In this document: positions 8,350 through 16,742 of the stretch, piece by piece | Layout of the letters: the number at the start of each line of letters is the position of its first letter | How positions within the stretch are numbered: position 1 is the stretch's first letter | Source of the DNA: Whitmania pigra | Taxonomy: Eukaryota; Annelida; Clitellata; Hirudinida; Haemopidae | Length of the DNA: 64,000 nucleotides | Reading direction: 5' to 3' | NCBI GenBank assembly: GCA_021613335.1 | Contig: JAJTWR010000431.1 | Span: 434,001 to 498,000 of the forward strand | Position numbers and translations under genes: made by a program | The notes under the pieces: model-generated | Databases searched by the model: none | The model's input: only the letters and a program-made list of their open reading frames with translations | What the model was told of the DNA's origin: nothing

Positions 8350-9816
8350 CTACATAGGAAACCGCGGCATTGAGACGACGCGCTCTTCGTTGAAGTTCTG
8401 CGCCTTTGAGGGCCAATGCTGGGTCATGACGCCGAACTGCTTCAAGAGCCGACGGAAGTTCGAGCGATCAATCCCCGCGTCGCGGGCAGCCCGGGAGACG
8501 TTCCCCTGCGACTTCTCCAAGAGGCTGGAGAGGTAGCGTCGCTCGAAAGCGCGCACGGCGATTTTCTTCGCCTCGGCGTAGGGCAGGTGCTGCAACGAGA
8601 AGGTGCCGATGCGCTCATCGCCATCGCGGGCGTTGCGAATTTCGCTGGGGAGTTCGGTCACGTCGAACTCTTCGCCTGGCGCGAGGACGACGCCGCGCTC
8701 AATGGCATTTTCAAGTTCGCGGACGTTGCCCGTCCAGCGCGCCGTGGTGAGCTCTTCCATGGCCTTTTCAGTGATACGGCGGACCGGCTTGTTGAGCTTC
8801 GAGCTGTAGAGGCGCAGGAAGTGGTAGGCGAGCGCCGGGATGTCTTCGGGGCGTTCGCGGAGCGCCGGGAGCTTCAGGGTGAGCACGTTCAACCGGTAGT
8901 AGAGGTCTTCCCGGAAGCGGCCCGACTCCATGGCGCGGGCGAGGTCGACGTTGGTCGCCGCGATGATGCGCACGTCGATGCGGGTGGATTCGTTGGCGCC
9001 GACCGGGCGCACCTCACCCTCTTGGAGCACGCGCAGGAGGCGCACTTGGGTGGCCGGTGAGACGTCGCCAATTTCGTCGAGGAAGATGGTCCCGTGGTGG
9101 GCCGCTTCGAAGAGGCCCTTCTTGTTCGACAGCGCGCCGGTGAAGCTGCCCTTCACGTGCCCGAAGAATTCGCTCTCGAGCAGCGAGTCGGTGAGGGCCG
9201 AACAGTTGATGGCGACAAACGGTGCGTCGCGACGGGAGCTCTGGTTGTGGATGGCGCGGGCCACGAGCTCTTTGCCGGTGCCGCTCTCTCCTTGGATGAG
9301 CACGTTGGAGTCGGTCTGGCTCATGGTCTCGATGAGCTTGCAGACCCGCTGAATCGGGAGTGAGCGACCGATGAGCACATTCCCGGTGAGGTCGGTAGCG
9401 CGCCGCTCTTCGCCGCGGGCACGGTCGCGGAGGACTTTGCGCTCGGCGGCGCGGGTAACTCGCATGACGAAGTCGCCACAGCTGAACGGCTTGCAGAGGT
9501 AGTCGGCGGCTCCGGCCTTCATCGCTTCAACGGCGCTCTCAACTTGTCCGAAACCGGTCATCATCACGACTTCCAACTCGGGCCGAGTGCGTTTGAATTC
9601 CTTCAAGAGCTGCAGGCCCGTGTAGTTGGGCATAACGATGTCGAGGCAGGCGACGGCGAGTTCCGGATCTGCGCTGGCTTCGAGTGCTTCCATCGCCTCA
9701 TCTACCGCCACCACCTTAAATCCGTTCGACTCCAGCATGTCGCGGGCCGTATCCAAAACGGCACGGTCGTCATCTACTACGAGGATCTTCGTCTTTTCAT
9801 TCTGCAGCTCATTCAT
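8350..9816 (-). CDS. NtrC-family sigma-54-dependent response regulator
   Basis: About 488 residues in the classic three-domain order. The receiver domain begins TKILVVDDDRAVLDTA, with the phosphoacceptor Asp in AVACLDIVMP. The AAA+ domain has Walker A GESGTGKE, the sigma-54 contact loop GSFTGA (Ser for the usual Ala) and Walker B GTIFLDEIGD. The Fis-type helix-turn-helix is at the C-terminus (NVSRAARDAGIDRSNFRRLL). It activates sigma-54 RNA polymerase when phosphorylated. The start overlaps the kinase stop by eight bases, so kinase and regulator form a pair. Its targets are unknown; a sigma-54 promoter exists at 29.77 kb. Confidence 0.93.
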   Translation of the reverse strand: MNELQNEKTKILVVDDDRAVLDTARDMLESNGFKVVAVDEAMEALEASADPELAVACLDIVMPNYTGLQLLKEFKRTRPELEVVMMTGFGQVESAVEAMKAGAADYLCKPFSCGDFVMRVTRAAERKVLRDRARGEERRATDLTGNVLIGRSLPIQRVCKLIETMSQTDSNVLIQGESGTGKELVARAIHNQSSRRDAPFVAINCSALTDSLLESEFFGHVKGSFTGALSNKKGLFEAAHHGTIFLDEIGDVSPATQVRLLRVLQEGEVRPVGANESTRIDVRIIAATNVDLARAMESGRFREDLYYRLNVLTLKLPALRERPEDIPALAYHFLRLYSSKLNKPVRRITEKAMEELTTARWTGNVRELENAIERGVVLAPGEEFDVTELPSEIRNARDGDERIGTFSLQHLPYAEAKKIAVRAFERRYLSSLLEKSQGNVSRAARDAGIDRSNFRRLLKQFGVMTQHWPSKAQNFNEERVVSMPRFPM

Positions 9817-10882
9817 GTCGCTCTGTGCCTCGGGCAAGTATCGGCAGCACGACTTTGAAGGTCGTGCCCTGGTTGATGCGTGACTCGAAAGAAATCTCCC
9901 CGCCGTGTTCTTTGATAGTCTTCGACGAAATCACGAGCCCCATGCCGGAGCCGTTGGACTTCGTGGAGAAGAGTGGCGCGAAAATTCGGCCGGCAATATC
10001 GGAGGAAATTCCCCGGCCGGTATCCTTCACCAGTACTTCGACACTCTCCCCGCGGACGACAGCTGACAGGGTAATTGCGCCGACTTTCTGTTCGAGAGCT
10101 TGGAGCGCGTTCTGCAGCAAATTCAGGAGCACCTGAACGAGTTGACCTGCGTTTCCAAAGATGGTGGGAAGTTCTGGACCTAGCTCGGTGCGAAACTGAA
10201 CCTGCGGACAGCCGAGCAGATGCCCCTTAAAGAGCCGGGAGGCATCTTCTAGGACCTGCGCTAGGTCGATTGCCTCTGGCGGCCGTGCGGAGCGACCAAA
10301 TCGCAAGATAGCGCCGACAATTGCCTCGCAACGGACGACCGAGTCCCGAATCGCCTTGAGCCGCACCCGATTCTCTGCCGCTTGTGGCGTGGCATCGATC
10401 AGCTCGCTCCGAGCACTGATGACGCCGAGGATGTTGTTGAGTTCATGCGCGATGCCAGCAGTCGAGCGACCGAGTTCCTGCCAGCGTTGGTTCTGTACGG
10501 CCTCATCTTCTCGCTGGGCATGGTCATCGGTGACCGAGCTGAGCACCCACTCGTTTGCAGGATTTTGGATCACACGAAGGGGATAATTGGGAGGAATTCG
10601 AGACACATTGAATTCCGCTGTCCCAAACGAGGGAAAGTGAGGGAAATGTGGCTCCGGCTGCGAATTTGCGCAATCGGGCCGAACTTTTCCTGAATTGTCT
10701 ACAGGTGAGTCAACTTTTACCCTGGGTTGCTGACCCAGGAAAGGCCAACGCCCGAAAACTGGGAGTACTCTTGCAAAGAGCGGCCTGGCATTGCTCCAAG
10801 CTGAACTACTTGCAACAGGGGACCACTCTTGCTTCAATACAATCATGACATAATACTGAACAATCGGCACCCCAGTTGACAA
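9809..10882 (-). CDS. Sensor histidine kinase, partner of the NtrC-type regulator
   Basis: The C-terminal 230 residues are a clear kinase: H-box GRSTAGIAHELNNILGVI with the phosphoacceptor His, N-box LLNLLQNALQALE, G1 VKDTGRGIS and G2 SNGSGMGLVISSKTI. No membrane segment is present, so it is soluble. The first 100 or so residues of the open frame show no recognised domain, and a perfect 7-bp hairpin (10721-10739) sits inside them. The true start may therefore lie downstream, perhaps a GTG between 10.52 and 10.60 kb. It is coupled to the regulator by an eight-base overlap. Confidence 0.85.
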   Translation of the reverse strand: MSTGVPIVQYYVMIVLKQEWSPVASSSAWSNARPLFARVLPVFGRWPFLGQQPRVKVDSPVDNSGKVRPDCANSQPEPHFPHFPSFGTAEFNVSRIPPNYPLRVIQNPANEWVLSSVTDDHAQREDEAVQNQRWQELGRSTAGIAHELNNILGVISARSELIDATPQAAENRVRLKAIRDSVVRCEAIVGAILRFGRSARPPEAIDLAQVLEDASRLFKGHLLGCPQVQFRTELGPELPTIFGNAGQLVQVLLNLLQNALQALEQKVGAITLSAVVRGESVEVLVKDTGRGISSDIAGRIFAPLFSTKSNGSGMGLVISSKTIKEHGGEISFESRINQGTTFKVVLPILARGTERHE

Positions 10883-11527
10883 CCATGGGGTTGAATAAAA
10901 AGAGACTACTGAATCCTAAAAGACTTCATCCGCCCTCGATATTTGTGGAGGCGAACCCTGTACTGTGCCCTTCCAAATCTTAACGGACCTCGCATTGAGA
11001 ACGCCTAGAAACATCAATTCCGATCCTTCCATAGCAGCAATCTTCGATATTTAAAAGTGACCCAAGGCAAACCTATATTTCTATACGATGCACTACCCTG
11101 CACCACAAGGGTCATTTGCGCCTGGAGTTCATTTTGACTGCAACCGGGGCTGCTTCGCTGACCTCCCAGAACAGGTAGCAACTCCCCGCCTCGCAGGCGC
11201 GCTGCTCCACTCGGGAGCAGCGATTTCACTCTGCTGAAAATCGCTCGACGAATTCCAGTGCTATTGGGTGCCGTACCGAAGTCGGGTTTCACCGGTGCGG
11301 CAAGGAACTTCGTCAGCAACCGACCTCACTCAATCGAGTTGATCCTTCAGCGATACGCCCGATCGATTCCTCACACCTGGGGTCGCTGAATAGAATTCAC
11401 CGGACGAGTCGCCCCGAGTTAGATAGCGGAAACGACATCGAGTTCCTTGGCTTCCCTAACGAGAAAAACGGGGCAATCTACCCGCCGCCCCAACGGCGTG
11501 TCACACCACCGTGGCAATGAGGACCCC
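10883..11527. other. Intergenic region with two adjacent hairpins
   Basis: About 640 bases between the kinase and the AlbA_2-type gene hold no convincing gene on either strand. There are two adjacent inverted repeats: GCTGCTCC/GGAGCAGC (11201-11208 and 11214-11221) and AGCGATTT/AAATCGCT (11219-11226 and 11238-11245), which overlap by three bases and could form mutually exclusive stems. Neither is followed by a T-tract. Base composition is lower in G+C than the flanking genes. Confidence 0.4.
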
Positions 11528-13078
11528 ATGAAAAAGCCCTCCATTGACGCTCTTCTGCGATCCGGTGAGTGGAACGGCGCCGAGTTCAAGGCATCCAAGA
11601 GCGCATTGCCGAAGTCGGTCTTCGAAACCGTATCAGCCTTCGCCAATTCGCGCGGGGGCTGGATTGTACTGGGGATCACGCAGACCGGGGAGCGCTTAGA
11701 GGTCAGTGGCGTCGACGAACCGGACAAGGTGCAGAATGATTTCCTCTCAGTGCTGCGGGCCGGTCAGAAGATAAGCCACGACGTCGTCCTTTCGGAGCAC
11801 CGCTTTACCCACAAGGGCAAGGTCGTTCTTGCATTCCAAGTCTCTGAGAACACGCGTACGCGCAAACCCGTCTACCTCGATGGAGACATCCGCAGGACTT
11901 TTCTGCGGAAGGGAGGCGGCGACTACCGCGCGCAATCGCACGAGATTGAGCGCATGTTGCGCGACGCCTCATCGGATCGCTGGGACGGCGAGCCTTTCAC
12001 CCGCGTCCCCCTTGATGAGGTGTTCCACTCAGCAAGCCTCAAGTGGTACCGCGACCGCTTCCACGCGACGAACCCGGGTTTCGACGTGGAGCAACCGCAC
12101 CTCGAGTTCCTCTACGATTGGGGTTACCTCGTGAAGGACAGTGGCAAGCTACTCCCAACCCGAGGATCGGTGGTCTTGTTCGGCTCGCTGCGAGGGGTAC
12201 GAAATCTTATCCCAAAGCCAGTCCTGGACGTCAGGTTCCTCAGCTACGCCAGTACGGAAGACTTCGATGAGACTCGCTGGATCGATCGCCTCGTGAGCGA
12301 GGTGAACATTATCGAGACTTGGCAGCAACTCCTCGCGAAGTACCTCTTCTTCATGCCCAAGACTTTTAGGGAAATTGACCCGGCAACGCTGGAGCGAAGG
12401 GACGCACCCGCAGGTTTTCGCGTCTTCCGCGAGGCCGCGATGAATATGATTATTCATCAAGACTACAGCGATCACTCGCGGAAGGCCGTCATCGAATTCT
12501 TCACCGACGGTATCAAGTTCTGGAATCCCGGCGACAGCTTTGCCGACGAAAAGCATCTGCTCGATCCGGGCGAGAAAGATGTCCGCAACCCCGCCATCGC
12601 GATGGCTATCCGCCGCATAGGCATGTGCGAGCAGGCTGGCACCGGTCTCCGAATGATGCAGCGCGAATGGCAGGCGCTCGGCCACACGCCTCCGACCACC
12701 ACGAACGACCGCGTCCGCAAGTCTTTCACGACGTTCCTCCCGGAGCCCCGAGGAGCCACGGTTCCTCAACCCACCGATGAAGTCACCGGGGAAGTCACCG
12801 GGGAAGTCACCGGGGAAGTCACCGGGGAAGTCGCCGGGGAAGTCACGGGGGAAGTCACCGGGGAAGTCGCAAAGCTCATCGGGGTGATGACCGGTGAACT
12901 TTCGAGACAAGAAATTCAGAGGGTGCTGGGGCTAAAGCACGAAGATCACTTCCGCGAAGTGTACCTCAAGCCCGCGCTCACCCTGGGAATGATCGAGATG
13001 ACTCGGCCTGACAAGCCCAGAAGTCGCCTGCAACGCTACCGGCTTACCGAAGCGGGCCGCCGGATGAGGCGCACTTAA
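11528..13078 (+). CDS. AlbA_2 (Schlafen-type) / HATPase_c_4 ATP-binding protein with tandem EVTG repeats
   Basis: A 516-residue protein starting MKKPSIDALLRSGEWNGAEF (ATG 11528). Residues about 10-130 match the Schlafen AlbA_2 nucleic-acid-binding domain (EFKASK; FANSRGGWIVLGI). Residues about 290-400 match the histidine-kinase-like ATPase domain of RecG-like regulators (FREAAMNMIIHQDY with the N-box, GTGLRMMQREW at the end). A linker of EVTG units follows (residues about 418-449), then a winged-helix C-terminus. Families of this architecture are annotated as transcriptional regulators or helicase-related proteins. Its isolation in a gene-poor stretch suggests an accessory, possibly acquired, gene. 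Exact function is unknown. Confidence 0.8.
   Translation: MKKPSIDALLRSGEWNGAEFKASKSALPKSVFETVSAFANSRGGWIVLGITQTGERLEVSGVDEPDKVQNDFLSVLRAGQKISHDVVLSEHRFTHKGKVVLAFQVSENTRTRKPVYLDGDIRRTFLRKGGGDYRAQSHEIERMLRDASSDRWDGEPFTRVPLDEVFHSASLKWYRDRFHATNPGFDVEQPHLEFLYDWGYLVKDSGKLLPTRGSVVLFGSLRGVRNLIPKPVLDVRFLSYASTEDFDETRWIDRLVSEVNIIETWQQLLAKYLFFMPKTFREIDPATLERRDAPAGFRVFREAAMNMIIHQDYSDHSRKAVIEFFTDGIKFWNPGDSFADEKHLLDPGEKDVRNPAIAMAIRRIGMCEQAGTGLRMMQREWQALGHTPPTTTNDRVRKSFTTFLPEPRGATVPQPTDEVTGEVTGEVTGEVTGEVAGEVTGEVTGEVAKLIGVMTGELSRQEIQRVLGLKHEDHFREVYLKPALTLGMIEMTRPDKPRSRLQRYRLTEAGRRMRRT
12779..12874 (+). repeat. In-frame 12-bp tandem repeat encoding EVTG
   Basis: Seven complete copies of the unit GAAGTCACCGGG (one with GCC for ACC, one with ACG for ACC) followed by a diverged eighth run head to tail. 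The unit is four codons, so copy-number change would lengthen or shorten the linker without a frameshift. The repeat joins the ATPase domain to the winged helix. The near-identity at nucleotide level suggests recent expansion or slippage. Confidence 0.92.
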
Positions 13079-13090
13079 GCACCGCAACCG

Positions 13091-13110
13091 GATGCGCCGG
13101 GAAGCGCATC
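13091..13110 (+). terminator. Hairpin just after the AlbA_2-type gene
   Basis: GATGCGC and GCGCATC (7-bp stem, six-base loop) begin 12 bases after the stop codon at 13078. There is no T-run, so intrinsic termination is only suggested by position and stem strength. Confidence 0.35.
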
Positions 13111-13250
13111 ACTCAGTTGGTCGATTTCGGATTGGAATCTGCGGGAGTCGCGTGGGCGGTGGCCGCTGCGCGCTCTACGGTGCTGCTTCGCAGAAGGAAC
13201 TTCGTCTACAGCGTCGACAACACTGCGTCCGACACTTTGCTGCGTTGAGC

Positions 13251-13272
13251 CCCGGGCCTCTTCGGCCTCGGG
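13251..13272 (-). terminator. GC-rich hairpin downstream of the 55-residue gene
   Basis: CCCGGGCC and GGCCTCGGG pair with one bulge around a TCTTC loop, 45 bases beyond the stop of the small minus-strand gene. It could end that transcript, or the opposing one. No T-tract is present on either side. Confidence 0.35.
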
Positions 13273-13317
13273 ACTGCGAGAAGTATGTGGTGCGACTCAA
13301 CGGGGACATGCTGCCTC

Positions 13318-13485
13318 TCACATGTCGATGCGGGATTCCGTTCGCTGATCCTTCATCTCGCTGGTAACTTGTTCGATGAGTTCCGTCGCTACATCGAGAA
13401 TCTGGTTGCGATCGTACCCACCAGCTTGGAGCTGCGTGAAGAAGGTCTTCGCCAAAATCTTCGTGCTGCGTTTGTCTTTGCTCAT
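13318..13485 (-). CDS. Small helical protein, 55 residues
   Basis: Starts MSKDKRSTKILAKTFFTQL; the rest predicts two or three helices (QILDVATELIEQVTSEMKD) and no signal peptide or membrane segment. ATG at 13485 is chosen because GGAG stands eight bases upstream. The amphipathic, charged composition is that of a genuine folded small protein and unlike the translated shadows around it. No function can be named. It is convergent with the AlbA_2-type gene and sits alone in about 680 bases of otherwise empty DNA, whose remaining part (13.51-13.75 kb) contains only AT-rich sequence and the small inverted repeat CGATTC/GAATCG. Confidence 0.6.
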   Translation of the reverse strand: MSKDKRSTKILAKTFFTQLQAGGYDRNQILDVATELIEQVTSEMKDQRTESRIDM

Positions 13486-13757
13486 ATCCAGGTCTCCGAG
13501 TGCTGCGTTCACCTACTGCGTCCGTCTTTCAGTTTCGACTTCGGTCCCACAAGCTCTCTTCGGCTCCTTTGAAACTGGCTATCTGATGACATTCACTAGT
13601 CGTGCCAACTCCCAGCGAACCCTAAAGCACTGAAATTAAATATGAAATTCCTTATACGGACACCCTGGCTGCGTAACGAGCTTCGCGATTCCGTTGGAAT
13701 TGAATCGGTGCTGCGTTTAAAATTGCGCGGCTTGCCGCTCCTACTTGTTAGGTCGCC

Positions 13758-14126
13758 TTGAAGTACATCGTCCGCGACCGCGACGGCGGCGAACTCACTT
13801 TTCGCGACTTCGGCCAGGTGCAGGAAGCTTGGCTCGTCGGGCTCATCGACCCGGAAGACCAAATCCGCGAAGAGTCGAGCACCCGTTGGCGAAAAGCAGG
13901 AGCGCTGAGCGAGCTGCGGGACACAAAGCCGCGCGGGACCCAAGCCTGGGGCGGCATCTGGCTTTTGTGGGTGGTGCTCGGAGTCGTCGGAGCGACGGCA
14001 GCCCTTCGCCTGCTCTCCGGACCAACTCTTCAGCAGAAACTCATTGGCATGGTGGTGCTCGTCGCCGACGCGCTCATCCTCTTCAAAGTGACTCGGGATG
14101 CACACCGACGTGGTCGACGAGGTTAG
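13758..14126 (+). CDS. GYF_2-like small membrane protein
   Basis: 122 residues from a TTG start. Residues 1-60 have the pattern of a GYF_2-like module (YIVRDRDGGELTF, then AWLVGLIDPEDQIREESSTRWRKA). Two hydrophobic segments follow (about 65-85 and 93-110), ending in a basic RDAHRRGRRG tail. It is probably an inner-membrane protein with a cytoplasmic binding module. The upstream ribosome binding site is weak (AGG), so the start is uncertain. It is 43 bases before the OB-fold gene on the same strand. Confidence 0.5.
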   Translation: MKYIVRDRDGGELTFRDFGQVQEAWLVGLIDPEDQIREESSTRWRKAGALSELRDTKPRGTQAWGGIWLLWVVLGVVGATAALRLLSGPTLQQKLIGMVVLVADALILFKVTRDAHRRGRRG

Positions 14127-14169
14127 GTAGGCTTCCACCGAAGCGCCCCGTGGGATACTCTGCCGCATC

Positions 14170-14880
14170 GTGAACGATTCATCCTTAGAGGCTGGGGCAG
14201 AGGAAGTTATCCGGAAGGTCTACGCCGCGAGTGTTCGGCCCGGCGAAGAGATCCGGACCGTCTTTCGGCTCCTCAAGAAAGCCGTCCAAACGAGCCGCGC
14301 TGGCAAGCGCTTCGTCGTGTTGGAACTGGTGGACAAAACTGGGATTCTCCACGGGAGAATCTTCGAGAACATCGATGCTGCCGACAGCGCCATCGCGACC
14401 GGGGACTATCTCCTCGTAACCGGGACCGTCAGCAAATTCCGAGGGCTGCCGCAGCTCGTGGTGTCGAGCGTCGACCGCTTGGACCCGGAGCCCATCGACC
14501 CAGCGGAATTCGCTTATATGCCGCCGACCTCGCCACCGGCGAACGCCGGCAACACTGCCCCCATGCACAATGGGGCGCCCGCGCAGCTCCCACCCAATCT
14601 CGCGCACTGGTTAAAGCATCGCGAAGTCGCGAAGGCCTTGGACGCCCTCGTCTCCGCAATCGAGCATGTCGCCCACCAGCCGCGAGTGGAAAAGAAGCGG
14701 CCGTCGCACCCGCCGACCGCTCGCACGAGTTCCCTTCCCCCGGCGGCGCCAGCCTTCAAGCCGTTTCAAGAGCTCGTTCAGACCAGTCCCGAGCAGGCAA
14801 GCGCACCGACTGAGCCGTCGCCTACAGAGCAGCACTCGGAGGCAATGGGCGAACACCCGAACTCCGAGGAAGGCTCTTGA
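14170..14880 (+). CDS. OB-fold nucleic-acid-binding protein (YhaM N-domain-like)
   Basis: 236 residues from a GTG start. Residues about 20-110 form an OB-fold of the tRNA_anti type: FRLLKKAVQTSRAGKRFVVLEL, KTGILHGRIFENID, GDYLLVTGTVSKFRGLPQLVV. This matches the N-terminal domain of YhaM-type 3'-5' exoribonucleases, but the HD nuclease domain that should follow is absent. Instead there is a Pro/Ser/Glu-rich disordered tail. It probably binds single-stranded nucleic acid without cutting it. Its stop overlaps the next start (TTGA), so the two genes are coupled, and dnaE follows, hinting at a DNA-related role. Confidence 0.65.
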   Translation: MNDSSLEAGAEEVIRKVYAASVRPGEEIRTVFRLLKKAVQTSRAGKRFVVLELVDKTGILHGRIFENIDAADSAIATGDYLLVTGTVSKFRGLPQLVVSSVDRLDPEPIDPAEFAYMPPTSPPANAGNTAPMHNGAPAQLPPNLAHWLKHREVAKALDALVSAIEHVAHQPRVEKKRPSHPPTARTSSLPPAAPAFKPFQELVQTSPEQASAPTEPSPTEQHSEAMGEHPNSEEGS

Positions 14881-16712
14881 GCGTCGCTCCAGAAACCATC
14901 GTCGAAGCAGGCATCGTGCAGCAAGCCGCCCTCGAACGCGCAAAGGCGCGTGCGAAAGTGACGGGGCTCACCGTCGAAGAGTCGATTTTGGAACTCGGGC
15001 TGTGTCCAGAAGTCGACCTCCTTCGCCACTACGCGAGCAAGAGCAACACCCGCTTCGTCACGACCGAGCGCCTGCTCTCCGCGAAAGTCTCGCCGGAGGT
15101 GCTGGAGAAAATCCCGGTACGCATCGCCGAGGAACTCACCATCGTCCCGGTGGCCTACGAGCCGGTTTCCAAGACCCTCTCTATTGTCATCGGCGACGCC
15201 ACCCGCTCGGAAGTCATCGGTCGCATCAAGCAGGTGGCGAAGGTCTCGGAGATTACAGCGCTCATTGGAGTGACGACCGCCATCCGCGCCGCCCTGAAGA
15301 AGCACTACTACGGCGATGCCACCGGCCTCGACCTCTTCCGCGCCCAAGGCTTGGGCGGCCTGTTCGCTGAAGCGCGGGCTCTCGCCACCTCTGCCGGCGG
15401 TCGGCCGTCGTCGTTTGCGGCTCCGCCAAACGAAGGGAGCACCGTCACCGCCGCCACCCGCCGGGCGAACGCCGCCGAAGTGGTCGCGAGCTTGGAGCGG
15501 ATAGCCTTAGAAGCACTCTCTCGCCTGTCGGCGAACAAGAGCCGCGCTCGCTGGAAGCTGCGGCGCGCCGAAGAACTCGGGCGTCGCTTCGACCTCCCAG
15601 ATGCAGCTCTGGAAGACCTGCGCTTAGCGTCGCTGTTAAAAAGCCTCTGCTCGCCGCCGAAGCTCGAACTCCTGCGGCTGCCGAGCGATGAGTCCGGCCG
15701 AGTCAGGGCCTGCGCAGATATCGCCGCGATGATGGCAGCCGCGAGCGGCTTTGCACTCACCGACAGCGTCGCGCTGACCCTTGCCCACAGCTACGAAGCC
15801 TGGGACGGCAGCGGCCTGCCGAGCGGCGCCCGCGGGGAAAGCATCCCGCTCGCTTCCCGCATCATCTCTGTCCTCGACGCCTACTCGCTCCTCGTGCACG
15901 AGAAAGAGAGTGGTCGCCAACGGCCGCGAAGCCGCGCTGAGGCTTTCGTCACACTGCGCTCCTCGGAAAATAAGCTCTTCGACCCGGCGATTGTGGATGC
16001 GCTCTCGGTCATCCTCGACGGCGAAGCGCTGCGACGACAAGTCAAAGCCCAGGGCCGAGTCGCCCTCCTCGTGCTGCGCGAGAAAGCCGCGCGCAACATC
16101 TACCGCGAGGCCCTGGAGAAGGCCGAGATACCGGTGCATGTGTCGCGCTCGCTCGAAGACGCTTGGCAGAACGTGAGCATCCGCTCGGCGAGCCTCATCG
16201 TCGCTGGGTTGAGCTTCGGCGTCGACCCGCTCTGCCGCTTTGTCAGCTACCTGCGATCGCGCCCCGGAACTTGCTCGATGCCGGTGTTGGCGCTCGGGCT
16301 CGCGGCGGACAACGCCGTGCGCGACCGCCTCATCAAGGCGGGCGTCAATCTGGTGCTCGATGAGGAGCGCCCCGCCGCCGAAGACGCCGCGACCATCGCC
16401 GGCATCTTCCGCGAGCAAGGGGAACTCGGCGCCGCCGGGCGCCCAGTCGACGGCGAGACCGACGAGCTGCCGCTCCAAGAAGTCGCTCGCATCATCGAAT
16501 CCAATCGCCGCTCCGGAAAACTCAGCGTACGCACTGAAGCCATGGACGGGCGCGTCGACTACGAGCAAGGCGTGCCCGTCTACGCCTCGTGGGGGGAGAA
16601 GCGCGGCGCGTCTGCGAAAAATCTCCTGCTCACGCTCGAACAAGCCGAGTACGTCTATGAACCAGACGCACTCCTTGAAGAACTCCCGAATCTGTCGACA
16701 TCGTCGGCATAA
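14877..16712 (+). CDS. MshEN - degenerate HD-GYP - DUF4388-like signalling protein
   Basis: 611 residues, TTG start in a TTGA overlap. Residues about 1-145 resemble the GspE/MshE N-terminal domain, a c-di-GMP-binding module in related proteins (LGLCPEVDLLRHYASKSN, IPVRIAEELTIVPVAYE). Residues about 205-400 resemble HD-GYP: EAWDGSGLPSG and IPLASRIISVLDAYS are recognisable. The metal-binding HD is replaced (LLKSLCS where LLHDIGK is expected) and GYP reads GLP, so phosphodiesterase activity is unlikely. A receiver-like segment lacking an obvious phosphoacceptor follows. The C-terminal 90 residues resemble DUF4388 (IIESNRRSGKLSVRTE). It is probably a c-di-GMP-responsive adaptor. Confidence 0.65.
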   Translation: MSVAPETIVEAGIVQQAALERAKARAKVTGLTVEESILELGLCPEVDLLRHYASKSNTRFVTTERLLSAKVSPEVLEKIPVRIAEELTIVPVAYEPVSKTLSIVIGDATRSEVIGRIKQVAKVSEITALIGVTTAIRAALKKHYYGDATGLDLFRAQGLGGLFAEARALATSAGGRPSSFAAPPNEGSTVTAATRRANAAEVVASLERIALEALSRLSANKSRARWKLRRAEELGRRFDLPDAALEDLRLASLLKSLCSPPKLELLRLPSDESGRVRACADIAAMMAAASGFALTDSVALTLAHSYEAWDGSGLPSGARGESIPLASRIISVLDAYSLLVHEKESGRQRPRSRAEAFVTLRSSENKLFDPAIVDALSVILDGEALRRQVKAQGRVALLVLREKAARNIYREALEKAEIPVHVSRSLEDAWQNVSIRSASLIVAGLSFGVDPLCRFVSYLRSRPGTCSMPVLALGLAADNAVRDRLIKAGVNLVLDEERPAAEDAATIAGIFREQGELGAAGRPVDGETDELPLQEVARIIESNRRSGKLSVRTEAMDGRVDYEQGVPVYASWGEKRGASAKNLLLTLEQAEYVYEPDALLEELPNLSTSSA

Positions 16713-16742
16713 GGGATCGAACGGCACCTGCCAGGGAGGACC

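Noticed and set aside
12779..12874. Tandem repeat considered as a CRISPR array or minisatellite outside a gene
   Set aside because: Units are contiguous without spacers, 12 bp long and in frame within a coding region.
13092..13367. Plus-strand frame of 91 codons after the AlbA_2-type gene
   Set aside because: It has no ribosome binding site, spans two hairpins and gives a Cys/Arg-rich translation of random character.
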